DNA of 64,000 nucleotides, from the NCBI GenBank assembly GCA_003260075.1, contig QLIY01000299.1:3078-67077 (forward strand), written 5' to 3'. The position numbers were made by a program, and so were the translations under genes. The notes below the pieces were generated by a model. It worked only from the letters and a program-made list of their open reading frames with translations, made no database searches and was not told the DNA's origin. Each line of letters opens with the position of its first letter. Positions within the stretch are counted from its first letter, which is position 1. Positions 45,201-55,339 of this stretch are shown here, piece after piece. Source of the stretch: Phallusia mammillata (taxonomy: Eukaryota; Chordata; Ascidiacea; Phlebobranchia; Ascidiidae).

Positions 45201-48200
45201 AAGAATCCTATGCGGCGAGGTTGGACGCAGTGAGAGAGCAGTCACGTGAGCACGCGAGAGAAGCGGCTGGGAGGGACCTCGCCGAACAGGATGAAATCAA
45301 AAGGTAATGAAGCTATTTTTCAGGGTCTTGTCTTGGCATTGCTCAGATTGGCGCTTATCCAACCCACTTTGACCCTTTTCGTAGTTTTTTTGTATGCCCA
45401 ATTTTGCAAAGTCGCGACACACCGGTAATGCTGTATCTCAATGCTTTTAACTTTTTTGTAATTACCCCTGAGAACAGATAAATTTCATTTCCCCCTTTTC
45501 CATCACTATGACGTAAAATATGTGAAAATTCCCACAGTAAGAAAACTGCATTATCTGACAATACAAAAATTCGTTTTCCTTGTTAGGTTACATTTATTTA
45601 TATTTGAAGAAAACGTAACTTAGTTTGTAAAATGGGGCTTTAAGTAAGTTATACGCGGGAAAATTTATCTGGTAATACCTGATCTGGGGCGAGGCTGAAA
45701 TTTGAACGTAAATTGTTTGTCTAAATTTCTCGTTTTTTTGCATACAGATTGCGCGAGTTCCATCTGAAAGCGCTGGAAGAAACCAGACACGATTATGATT
45801 TGCAGACGACAAGATTGAAGAAGACACACGCTCAAGAAATCGACACTATAAAGAACTCTTCTCAGATCACCAGGTGTGTTTAAAGTAGAACATTTTTTTT
45901 CATTCAACTGCACCAATAATTTCAATGCTAAACATACAAAATTGTTATAAAAGGCAGGAACACGTTCATATCGTTTGTTAGTTGTTGGGTGGTAAATAAA
46001 CGAGCAAATGCATTGAACACATAAAGTACTTGCATGTAATAAGGCCCTCCAACTAAAACTATTAACGTAGAGGCTACACACTTTGTAAATCGATATAAAT
46101 ACGAAAAAATATGTAAAACAAAATGAGACCACAATCCATATTCTCTTACATTAAAAAATACAAGCATTAATCCAAAAAGTCACATTTACTGTCTTACAGG
46201 TTAGCATGTTTAACGTTAAGTTATTACAATTCTTTTGTTTCAATTCGAGTTATTCAAAATGGCAATAAAGGCACCACTATCTGTAGAAATGTTGGCGAAA
46301 CCACGGAAAAGCTCGACAGCGCCATCCAGCTGTTGCAGAAACTCGCGGCGAAGTATGACTCAGCGTTTCACGTCATTACTCAGCAATCCGAAACAATGGC
46401 AACCTCCAGTAACAAGATGCAAGCGAGTGAGTGTTTATTTATGGCATCAACAACATTCGTACAAGCCTAGAAACTGATATATTGGTTTATGTTCTACAGC
46501 GATTCAAGCGCAGATGCAAGCAATGCAAAGAAGCAACGCTGAGTCGCACACTGTGCTACAGCAAACCGCAACAAGGTTTGTGCTTCATGTTGGTATTTTC
46601 TTCTTTTTTACTATTTCTGGTTTTCGATATCGAGTCGCGGGTTTTTGTCCCTAGTTGCGGGTTGCGTTTTTTATTGAGGCGGGTTACCAAAAAGGTCACT
46701 TTTGGTATTTTACGCTTTATAGATTGAGACCGGATTCGAACCCTCAACCTTGTAACCCTAAAGCAATCCTACTTACTATTTTATCATCTGTTACGATGAA
46801 CATAAATTCAATAGTTGGGTCAGTCCTAAGGCGTTAATGCAGACCAGCGCTCACGGTACACACACATATAAATCATAGTGCACCAGACTTCGTAAGTCTG
46901 GCACAGACTTGCACAACTAGATAATTCTAGTTGTCTAGTTCGGCAAATTAGAGCAAAATGGCGGTAATTCTAGTTCTGATCTAATTTAGAATTATCGAGT
47001 AAGCTCTAATTCTAATCTAATTCACAGGGGGGGGGGCGTCAATAAAAAAATAAAAAATAAAAAAAATGGTGGCAGACGTAAAATATGAGGTCACAAAGGC
47101 GTGCAAAAACAAAGAACTCAACTCAAAGCCTAACAAATTTCCCTTATAGAATGGAACGTTCAAGATTTAGAAAAAAACTAAATGTTTGAAGCATATTGTT
47201 TATTTTTGACTGCACGTTGCAGTTTATCATTGGTCTAGCAACGTTTAAAAAATATTTCGTCAAGTTGTTGTTTCTTTGTATCACCTGAAAAAAACATTTT
47301 TTTTATTGTAACACATTCGCATTGCACACAATAATGGCCAAACACTCAAACAGTTGCTTGTTTGATGTCATAAACAAGGCATTAACCAAATCAGGTTGGA
47401 GTTTTTAAGCAAGTTTCGTTGCAACACCGTGTTTACTCGATTGTAAGCCGCCCTCGTTTATCAGCCGCATGTTGAGGTGTTAAAAAAATAATGCAAGCCG
47501 CCCTTGATTGTAAGCCGCACGCTGGAATTTTAGATACGATTGTTCCTAAATACATCTTTCTGTTGTTATGTGGTATGACTATTTGCCCATATCTGTTAGT
47601 TACGTTGATAAATGTACCCAACCGAACGTATATCGACGTATAATCTGTACACGCATACATGTTTTGAACCCCCAAATAATTTAAATGTTTAAGTGAAGAA
47701 ATAATTTCGGTTTTAAAGTTACCGCCTTCGATTATAAGCCGCACAAACTTCAGCTAAAAAAACAATATAAGGCGCGGCTTACAATCGAGTAAATACGGTA
47801 TTGTCAGTATGTTTGTTTAAAACAGTGTTTCCCAACCTATGGGGTCGCTTGTTTTAGTGACAGTATGAGCATCTACTTTTTGACTTCGGCTTGTGGCGTT
47901 ATTTTAATATTTCCCAAGACTTTAAATTGTTGCCCAATTATAATTCCATCACTTCACAGTTGATCGTTGTCTGGCTAATAATGCTTCGATTCAGCTCCTA
48001 GTTCGGGCTGAATGAAAATGTTTGGTCGGGGGGGGGGGTAATCACTAGTTTGTCCAACGGCACTTTTAGGCATGTGATGTGAGCATGCATTTGGGGGGGG
48101 GGCACACACACATCATAGTGCACCAGACTTTAATAAGTCGGGCATACTCTGATTTACTTTATCATCTTTTACAGAATGGAAGTGGTCGCGAGTGAAATTA

Positions 48201-49647
48201 ACAGAAGGGGGGGGGGTGGCATACTCTGATTTACGTTATCATCTTTTACAGAATGGAAGTGGTCGCGAGTGAAATTAACAGAAAATTCGAGGAACTACAA
48301 TACGCGATGCAGGTGGGTTCATTTGTCTTGTGTCAATCAATAATGATTTTGACGACGTGTTTTCTCGCTAGGTGGAGCAAAACAAACTTCAGGTTGCCCA
48401 AGCTTCGTTGGAAAGCGAGAAAAGACAGATGTTTCAGCAGGTGGCGCTCGAGAGAGAGCAAAGCAGAAAGGCCCATGTAAGATTTTTATGGTTAAGTCAA
48501 GCGCTGGGGAAAATCTACTACACCATACCTCACGGCAGCCGCAGATTTAGCTAAATTTTTGGACATACGTCTATTTAAAATAATATATCTCTAAAAATAC
48601 TGACATTTAGGGCTATTAGGGTTGGGGTGAGGTATTAATATTAAAAACTTAACAAAACTTAGTTCCTAATGTGAAATTTTCAAAATTTTCTTTTCTAGCT
48701 TTATCCCTCTTAAACCGCTAAATTAAATATTTCAGTTCTTTGCGCCACTTGCGCCATCGAAATTCAGCTAAATGTGGGTCTGTAGTGAAGTATGGTGTTA
48801 GTAGCTCTATCAAGCACTGGTTTGGTTGTATGGCTTACATTTCGTATAAAAAACTACAAAAAAAGACAAATTCAAAATATTTTTGTGGGTCTACTTACAT
48901 AATTGCTCTTGCAGACTTCACACACCTAGTTTTCTTTTTTCCCCAAGCTCCCAAATAAAAACCGTATATTCGTTACAGAACGAAGCATTGGAGCTTCAGC
49001 AAGCTTTCCAGCGAGAAGCTCGCGAAGAGAGAGACCGATTTGCAAGGAAAGACGAAGAGATGCGAGCAGCGGCACGTACATTGGAGGAAGCCAGAGCGGC
49101 CGAGTCGGAACGAATGTCGCAGCGGGAGGTTGAGCGTCGAAACGCGGCGGAAGAGCTCGCACGAGAGCGGGGGGGGGGGTGAGAGAGAGCAAAGCAGAAA
49201 GGCCCATGTAAGATTTTTATGGTTAAAAAAAAACTTCAAAATTTTTCTTTCCTAGCTTTATCCCTCTTTAACTGCTAAATTAAATATTTCAGCGCGTGGG
49301 TCTGTCGTGAATTAAGGTGTTAGTAACTCTACCAAGCACTGGTCTGGTTGTATGGCTTATATTTTCTAAAATCTGATACAAAAAAAGACAAACTAAAAAT
49401 ATTTTTGTGGGTCTACTTACATAATTTCTCTTGCAGACTTCACATACCTAGTTTTCTTTTTCCCCCAAAAATTCCAAATAAAAACCGTATATTCGTTACA
49501 GAACGAAGCGTTGGAGCTTCAGCAAGCGTTTCAGCGAGAAGCTCGCGAAGAGAGAGACCGTTTTGCAAGGAAAGACGAAGAGATGCGAGCAACGGCTCGT
49601 GCATTGGAGGAAGCTAGAGCGGCCGAGTCGGAACGAATGTCGCAGCG

Positions 49648-49701
<54 letters not shown>

Positions 49702-51629
49702 CTTCGTTAGCTGGAAGGTCTGAGCGTATGTCTGCACTGGAGGCGAGGTTAAACGCTGAAAAGTCGGAGTCGGATCGGAAGAGCGATTTGATGAGGAAGG
49801 AGGAAAGGGAACTGGAGGAGCGGAGACAGGTGGTGATGAAGATGGAAAAAGATGTCAAAGAACAACAGGAGGTTGGAAATTTTTGGGTTTTAGTTATCAT
49901 TTAAAATATGGCATATCAGAAATATTAAAGCTCTCAAAACAGCTAAAGTTTTTAGACAATGTATCAAAATGTCAATTTCGCCACAATTATCAAATGACAT
50001 TATCAGTCTAAATATAGTACGCCAGACACATTGAAGTTGTCATCCAAATCAGCCGTTCACCAAGGAGTCCCGGCTCCTGTGGTGGGTTCGTTCGAATCCC
50101 ACCGCAGTTTTCTAGTCTGTGCCTTGCCATATGGGAGTGCTTGGTGACCGGCTGTTTCGGTGTATAGCATTTAATAGGCCTGGCTTACTGTGATTTATAT
50201 ATGAGTGTGTCATGATCGCTGGTCTGCATGGACGCTTCAGGGCTCATCCCAGTTATGAATGTATATTCATCTCAAAGATATAAAAAGAAAGAATCAAATA
50301 AAAGGAAACCAGTGCAATTTGTGTATAAGTACACATAACAGATACTATTAGATTAAGCCGAGCAATTAATGATACCCAAACAAGGAACGAAACATTTTTT
50401 TTCAACAGCACCACGCTGAGAAAATCGCAGAAAGCAGTCGAGCGTTGCAGGAAGCCAAGCGTATCGAGAGGGAACACCAGTCACGCTTGAGTGACATCCA
50501 CGCACAATCTCAGGAGCTTGCTCGACAGCGCCAACTACTGGCCGAAGTACGTGTGCTAAATTTCGTGTGACATTTAATTTTCATGTTTCCACACGATTTA
50601 TGTAGTATTATTGCTTCATGTAGATGTCATTGGTCAAATTGCTTGTCGGGCTGCGCAAAAATGACATATGACTGTTTAAAAGTAAACTAACATACAGTAC
50701 ACCTCGGTTAATCCGGACCCGTTTGGCCAAAAAAATTATCCGGATTAGGCGAAGATCTGGATTAACCAATGTGGCTTAGTTCAAGTCGTACCACATTACA
50801 AATCATTTGTACCTTAAGTTTTGTTCGAATTAGGCGAAGATCCGGATTAACTGAATCCGGTTTAACCGTGGTTTACTGTTTTTAACCTGGAAATAAATGT
50901 TTCCAAATTTGTGGCATATGATATGAAAGGTTAAAATCGTTACGAAATTGCAATATAATAAGGAATGATTCCCACAATTTACTGGGATTTTTTAAGTCAA
51001 CAAAATTGAACAATATTTAAATTCAATACGATTGTTGTGCAAAAATTTTGCAATGGCACTTTTTTTCCTTTTTTGTCAGGAAATCTACGAAAATAATGTG
51101 CAATTATTCGATAACGTTATAATTTAGGTTTAAAACATGTCAAATACCAACCTATGAATTTATATTTCTTTATTGTACAACTTTTATTATAAGTGTGGAA
51201 AAAACGTAGTGGTTGCATTTCACTAAAGTTCATTCGTTTCCAGGAACGAAAGCTTTTAGTTCACGAACGTTTAGACGCGCCTCGATTTACACAACGAACT
51301 ACAAATCCAGGGGCGTCCCCCATTGCGTCAGAGCAACGTCAGCAGTATGACGTCACGCCGGTAAAACTCAGTGCTTCTGTGACGCCAGTCGTGCCCACCG
51401 CTGACGCAAACGCGGTGCTATGGAAACATGCAGCAGACAAAGTAAGTCTAAAAAATCTGCCTTACTGTGACGTAATAAAAGTTGTATAGCCCTTGCGCGT
51501 CACCAAGTGACTAAAAGAGAGACCAGAAAGTGTGTTTTTTGTTTTATGTAGGATCGGGATTTTCTGGAGGACGAAGAATTTTTCCTGGAAACACTCAAGC
51601 GTTCTCCTTACCACGGAATAAAGACTTGA
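39265..51629 (+). CDS. FBF1: Fas-binding factor 1 homologue, transition-fibre protein (24 coding exons, about 980 aa)
   Basis: Exons: 39265-39267 (ATG only), 39458-39529, 39654-39746, 39949-40051, 40323-40469, 40824-40929, 41194-41312, 41533-41668, 41778-41839, 41920-42025, 42446-42500, 42665-42795, 43365-43546, 44383-44561, 45140-45303, 45748-45873, 46287-46426, 46500-46575, 48252-48312, 48372-48476, 48979 or 49502 to 49871, 50409-50546, 51244-51441, 51552-51629. The N-terminal half is acidic and disordered: QLSDADPQALLDSLKDMD, DDPLGDLLSDDDGS, DVFDALGLDDE, ATMFAD-like motifs, SFGGYQPSS, KSVDFLGLGDE. The C-terminal half (from about residue 450) is one long coiled coil rich in Glu/Arg/Gln, and the end reads DFLEDEEFFLETLKRS. 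This matches FBF1 layout. FBF1 sits on distal appendages/transition fibres at the basal body and gates ciliary entry. Several exons occur twice because of joints, and one exon is interrupted by a 51-G run. Confidence 0.86.
39338..39529 (+). repeat. FBF1 exon 2 present twice (allelic copies)
   Basis: Exon copies 39338-39409 and 39458-39529 surround the G run 39416-39425. They differ at about five of 72 positions, with two amino-acid changes (Asn/Ser and Met/Leu). Either copy splices in phase 0 to 39654. Confidence 0.85.
40690..40929 (+). repeat. FBF1 exon 6 as truncated and full copies
   Basis: First copy from 40702 stops at a G run (40779-40789) after DVFDALGL. The full copy 40824-40929 continues DDEKKPSKQ to a GTAAGC donor. 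The first codon differs (Ala GCG versus Val GTG). Confidence 0.85.
41009..41312 (+). repeat. FBF1 exon 7 as truncated and full copies
   Basis: The first copy starts at 41009 and is cut by the G run 41098-41108 after KPRKT. The following sequence restarts in the end of exon 6 and its intron, then gives the full exon at 41194-41312. Copies differ by Asn/Asp and Ala/Thr changes. Confidence 0.85.
42850..43300 (+). other. FBF1 intron section without recognised feature
   Basis: Part of the intron 42796-43364. It is GC-richer than its surroundings, with several GGG words, but no exon, TIR pair or RNA feature could be defined. Confidence 0.4.
43757..44211 (-). repeat. tRNA-like SINE in an FBF1 intron, duplicated by a G-run joint
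   Basis: Reverse strand of 44033-44098 reads GTTGCCAAAATGATCGACTG (A-box-like), a hairpin CCTTG-loop-CAAGG where an anticodon arm belongs, and GGTTCTAATCCC (B box). The same module is at about 43807-43868. The two copies flank the run 43976-43985 and belong to one element duplicated by the joint. Confidence 0.6.
44917..45303 (+). repeat. FBF1 coiled-coil exon duplicated across an N
   Basis: Copies start at 44952 and 45140 (LLQHSLVEVRNRSERELES versus the Ala variant at Val8). The first ends at N 45101; the second continues to the donor at 45304. Sequences are otherwise almost identical. Confidence 0.88.
44952..50546 (+). CDS. FBF1: FBF1 coiled-coil exons
   Basis: Translation of 45140-45303, 45748-45873, 46287-46426, 46500-46575, 48252-48312, 48372-48476, the 48979/49502-49871 exon and 50409-50546 is almost without Pro/Gly and is dominated by heptads of Leu/Ala with Glu, Arg and Gln, for example LDSAIQLLQKLAAKYDSAF and LEEARAAESERMSQREVE. 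The exon at 46287 has a different frame giving a longer ORF (PSSCCRNSRRS), but only the coiled-coil frame satisfies both splice phases. Confidence 0.82.
46620..46790 (-). repeat. tRNA-like B-box element
   Basis: The reverse strand contains GGTTCGAATCCGGTC preceded by GGGTTACAAGG. It resembles the T arm of a tRNA-derived SINE and lies in an FBF1 intron. Confidence 0.4.
47426..47799. mobile_element. Inverted-repeat MITE, GTAAGCCGC family (374 bp)
   Basis: Left end ACCGTGTTTACTCGATTG followed by TAAGCCGC; right end GCGGCTTACAATCGAG followed by TAAATACGGT. About 26 bp of inverted similarity, with further CAGCCGCA and TAAGCCGCAC words inside. No clear target duplication could be fixed. Family known widely in animal genomes by its ACCGTATTTACTCGA end; the superfamily is not assigned here. 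Confidence 0.75.
47823..48038. mobile_element. hAT-like left end cut by a G run
   Basis: CAGTGTTTCCCAACCTATGG is a typical hAT terminus. The element runs into the G run 48028-48038 and no right end is seen. A second run lies at 48093-48102. Confidence 0.45.
48144..48312 (+). repeat. FBF1 exon 48252-48312 with a truncated first copy
   Basis: The first copy begins at 48175 and stops at the G run 48207-48216 after MEVVASEINR. The second copy is complete and ends EELQYAMQ before GTGGGT. Confidence 0.85.
48979..49871 (+). repeat. FBF1 large coiled-coil exon broken into three pieces by G runs
   Basis: Copy 1 (48979-49168) reads NEALELQQAFQREAREERD to EELARER and stops at a run (49169-49179). The text then restarts at the end of the previous exon. 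Copy 2 (49502-49650) stops earlier, at a 51-G run (49651-49701), after which a new segment (ASLAGRSERMSALEARLNAE to KEQQE) leads to the GTTGGA donor. The exon is therefore incompletely known: the bases between RER and ASLAG are missing or hidden by the run. Confidence 0.85.
50067..50268 (+). repeat. SINE-like element with B box and conserved tail
   Basis: GGTGGGTTCG and TTCGAATCCCACCGC supply a B-box region. Downstream, GAGTGTGTCATGATCGCTGG and GGACGCTTCAGGGCTCATCC also occur at about 22313-22365 (GAGTGTGCCGTGATCGCTGG, GGAAGCTTCAGGGCTGATCC), directly after the G run 22280-22306. A shared tail at two loci supports a mobile element. Confidence 0.6.
50695..50878. mobile_element. pogo/Tigger-like MITE (184 bp)
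   Basis: CAGTACACCTCGGTTAATCC to CCGTGGTTTACTG, preceded by TA. Repeated TCCGGATTA and TTAGGCGAAGATC words link it to 17211-17477 and 7340-7507. The right flank is TT, so the target duplication is not intact. Confidence 0.75.
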
Positions 51630-51737
51630 GTCTTAATCCTTCTATACCATACAGTGCTTCCCTGATCTTTCATTCAGTTTTGACCATTTTTTTCAAATCT
51701 GATTAAATTCTTATAGTTACCTCAAAGTATTGGAAAC

Positions 51738-51743
51738 AATAAA
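51738..51743 (+). terminator. AATAAA polyadenylation signal of FBF1
   Basis: First canonical signal, about 110 nt after the stop at 51627-51629. A later AAATAAATAAATAA stretch lies at about 52276-52290. Confidence 0.65.
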
Positions 51744-52366
51744 ACAGTATAGGCGGACACTATATCTGTTTAAAAGTTTACCATGACCTAAGCCTAAGGT
51801 AATGATTTTTTTGTTTATTTAGGTCGTTATAATCGTCATTAAACTTATTGGAAACAATGTTTACAAAAAAGACTTCGGGAAACATTTGTTTTGTTCAGAA
51901 GACTTATGGCAAAGTTGTAGCATTGTTGAAAGGGTTAGGTCATGGTAATTTTGTGAGTAAACAAGAAGGATTCTAACAATGTACCTTAACCGCTAGGTGA
52001 CACCAAAGAGAAATGTGTTGGTAAAAATATTTTTGTTTCACTCTTTTTATTTTATACATGTAATATTGCGAAATCTGTATTTACATTGTTATTATTGCAA
52101 AAAAGGATAACATCCCCAAAACGTACGGTTTAGGCTGAAGTAATGGAAAAATCGAGTGCCTAATTCCGGATTGATTCAGGTCATTGTTGTGTCACAGTAC
52201 ACATTGTGTTATGTTTGTTACATCACTGTGAATTGGCCTTCTACCTGCGTCTATACATCGCTATTGTGTTTGGAAATAAATAAATAAACATTTTAGTTTT
52301 TCGGATTTATAAAGACAAACTTAGATTGCATAACGTGTAGCAGCAGCAGGAATCTGCCCCTGTTTA

Positions 52367-52442
52367 TATGACGTCATAAAATATCCAAGTGTGTGACGTC
52401 ATCAAATGTCCCGTATGTATAACGTCACCAAATGTCCAACAC
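52367..52442. repeat. CRE-containing minisatellite, three units of about 26 bp
   Basis: Units carry TGACGTCATAAAATATCC, TGACGTCATCAAATGTCC and AACGTCACCAAATGTCC. Two full CRE palindromes (52369, 52394) and one half site result. It lies just upstream of the exon-like frame at 52505. Confidence 0.7.
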
Positions 52443-52504
52443 TCATAAATATAGCAAAATCGTTCACTAATATTTAATATCTGAATTAAAATATTTTTTT
52501 TCAG

Positions 52505-52648
52505 CATTGGTTGAAAAAGTTCACGCAAAACGCTTCGTGGAAAATTCTCAACGGTCTTTCCGTCAAAAAGTTCGGCAACTTTCCGTTAAAAACCGTCGCA
52601 GCGGGTAAATTGTCGCTCAAACGGACGCTTGTTTGTCGCAATAAGTAG
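52505..52648 (+). CDS. Possible alternative terminal exon (47 aa plus stop)
   Basis: After the strong acceptor TTTTTTTTCAG the frame encodes HWLKKFTQNASWKILNGL, then SVKKFGNFPLKTVAAGK and KRTLVCRNK before TAG. It lies downstream of the FBF1 stop and poly(A) signal and is phase-compatible with the FBF1 donor at 51442, so it could be an alternative 3' exon. It could equally be the end of another gene or chance. No poly(A) signal follows closely. Confidence 0.3.
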   Translation, partial: HWLKKFTQNASWKILNGLSVKKFGNFPLKTVAAGKLSLKRTLVCRNK

Positions 52649-53699
52649 AGATTCTCGCTGGAATGAATAGAAAACTTACGTGTGACACGCGCCTTTATTC
52701 CGTCACAGTCGCCAAACTGGCAACGAAAACAAACAATCCGTCAACGGGAAATGACAATTGTGACGTGACAATAAGATCGTTTAGGGGGCGCGATATTGGT
52801 ACTTTCGCGCTTGGAATAGGGGCCCGACGATAGAATGAGGGGCTCAGGGGCGAATAAAGGAACATCATTGCGCGGTGTTCGATTGTCCATCGCGTAGAGA
52901 CAAATGACGGGCGTCGATTGATAATGTTCCAGAATTGAACGCGATTCGAGTGGGCGCCGATACGATTGAAATGAAAAAGCCAACCGTGACAGTTAGATGA
53001 GCTGAAAACTTTCGACAGCAGTCGAAAGTTGCCTGGTTGCGTTTTGTCCCGTGACATGTCACGTTTCAAGGTGTTCCCCAATTTGGAGACAAATTTCTTA
53101 ACGTTGTTTTGAATCGATTTTTTGTTGGAGCTATTAGAAGCATAAAATCATAAAATCGTAATTCCTTCTGTATTGCCTTTTTAGACACTGAAGATGATTG
53201 CATAAGCAAAATATATTTGTTCTTGATACTAAAGCTAACTGATTTCATCCTTGAAACAATCGTTTCCAAACTCATGAAATTGTATTGAGATTTTATGAGA
53301 AAAAAGTTGGTAGGCTAATTGAGGCAATGTAGAAAACTGACTTTATACATTTTTTGTACTACAAAATGCCTTGCGCAAATTCATTTTTTTATTTCTGTAG
53401 TCTTAAGAATAGACAACAATTTCCTAACGAAATCTGTCGGTGAATATCGTGGTATACATATTTCAAACCACAAGATAAAACATCAAATAAAAAAATTATA
53501 ATTTTTCTATAGTCTTAAACTTTTTTAAAACTTTGTGTTAAAAGATAATTAAACTTGAAAGTGTGGTTATTGTAAATTAGAAACCAATTTAGACCACGAA
53601 AGATCCACAAGCTTGCAAAAGAGTCGTTGTGAGATATTTTACGAAAAATGTATTAATTGCTATTCAACACTTTTCTCGCGCGAGTGTAAATAAAATTGA

Positions 53700-54010
53700 A
53701 ATGGCGCCAGATTATTTTTTCGCATTATTTTTAACACTTCCTATTCTTTTCACCCGGGGTCCGACACAAAACCACCCCCGTTCTGCCCCATTTACCCACA
53801 AATGTAGCCCCACCCGTCTGGCGCGTGGCGCCCGGAGGCATAAAGTGGGTAACGATTTTTCGGGGTTCGACAAAACATGCGAATTGTTTCCACCCATGGG
53901 TGAATCACTTTGCCTCATGGGTAAACTCACCCGACAGCTCATTCTTCGCTAACAGATCCCTGTCACCCATAGGTAAAGGGTAAAGGGGTTTCCGTTTTGC
54001 GGTTCAAAGC
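53700..54010. promoter_or_regulatory. GC-rich island with repeated ACCCATGGGT-type words
   Basis: CACCCGGGG, CACCCATGGGTG, CTCATGGGTAAACTCACCC and TCACCCATAGGTAAAGGG occur within 250 bp in otherwise AT-rich DNA. The near-palindromic repetition suggests a regulatory island. No transcript or promoter is shown. Confidence 0.35.
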
Positions 54011-54559
54011 GACGGCAACAATTTCATGAAATTCTAAAAAGTTAGCTCAGTTTAATTTTTGCGGCCGTTATTTTCAAATTACTTTTTAGCGCGGTTGTTA
54101 TATATTGGTTTTCAAGGAAACTGCTTTTATTTCTAAACAGGATATGATACCTTAAAACTCATATTAAAAGCAAAAATTGTTAATTGATACCATTTTGTCA
54201 ACTTGTAGGAATATTTGACGAAGCAACAGCGCTTCCAAATCAGAATCTGTCAACAAATAGTGTAAAACGATATTTATATCACCCATATGGGCATCATCTG
54301 TCGCTCTTATTCGAATAGAATCTGATTTTAGGAAGCACTGTTGCTTTGTCAATTATTCTCCAGAAAATTACACATATAATCAGTGATCGTCGGCATATAA
54401 TGCCTAATCTTCGCGGGAAAGATCCTTCATGTAATGTTTATCAACTTTTCAACTTAATCAACTATTTTTTAGTTGCCTCTTGCAATTTATTTCCCACGTC
54501 CGACGCACTTATTACTTATTTAAATTGCGCAAAACGGAAAATGTTTTTCATGATGACTT

Positions 54560-55030
54560 GTAGTTTATAACATCTCCTTCACATGGTTTAAGTCTGTTCA
54601 CGAATTCGATTTCCCAAACAGTCGCCAGAACAGACACTAGGTGGTGCTAAAGATCAACTTTTTCAATTATTCGCCGCAGCCGAGCTACGAGGGAGGGCAA
54701 AATGTGATAGAAAACTGATTAGGTCGTGCGCAGGCCTTTCATTGAACTGTTTTGTGTAAAGACAGTTGGGAGTCAAAATGGTTTGTCGGCCCCAAGACTT
54801 TACATCACAAGCAGTGTATTGTGGAGCAATGAAATTCTTGTTAGAAGGGGCGGCCCTTACATGTCGAGATAGGGAGCACGGCTGGGTTTGGGCGGGGCCA
54901 TGTATTCGATTTCTTAATCAGAATTGTTGAAACTGACTGAAAACGACACCAAAGCTCGCTGTAGCAAGGACAGAAGGTACGGTGTTTTCAAGCCGGTTTC
55001 TGCCCACCTTAAACTGTCGTTTTCTTGTTT
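54560..55030. promoter_or_regulatory. GC-richer intergenic block with GC box
   Basis: Includes GGGCGGGGCC (about 54890), GGGGCGGCCC (about 54847) and several ATTGTT words. The composition differs from both flanks and no coding frame is supported. Possibly a promoter or conserved element; untested. Confidence 0.3.
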
Positions 55031-55339
55031 TCTGTAAACTGTAAGGCAACCTTAACTATATGTTTGTAAATGGGACTATACTTTGGGCCCGTGTTTTTTC
55101 GTTACAAACCGGTCTTTTCCAATCTTTTTTGGTCAAGGGCTGTTAACGTAAACCCATGATAACAGCATGGAACTGAAAATAAGTTTGTTATAATGTCGTG
55201 GTTAATGGATATTAACCAGTAGTTCCCAATACATTTTGGTTAATATTTTTAGCTAACGGGACAGTTTTACTTCAACATAACTATTCGCGTAGTCATTAAA
55301 AATGTGAAACAATAAAAACAGCTTGAAACAGAAAAACAA

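Noticed and set aside
45665-46132. 155-codon minus-strand frame
   Set aside because: It overlaps a confirmed FBF1 exon and intron in antisense, is rich in Phe/Cys/Val as expected from AT-rich random frames, and has no motif.
46235-46477. 80-codon plus frame with PSSCCRNSRRS
   Set aside because: The adjoining splice phases require the +1-shifted coiled-coil frame (NVGETTEKLDSAIQLLQKL).
49496-49900. Reading frames encoding poly-Gly or poly-Pro tracts (also at 21993-22340 and 34401-34583)
   Set aside because: They arise only from translating the long G/C runs; the true frames belong to FBF1, GON4L or a transposon.
52695-53081. 128-codon minus-strand frame in a GC-richer segment
   Set aside because: Three overlapping frames are equally open, no domain or splice support is present, and composition alone explains it.
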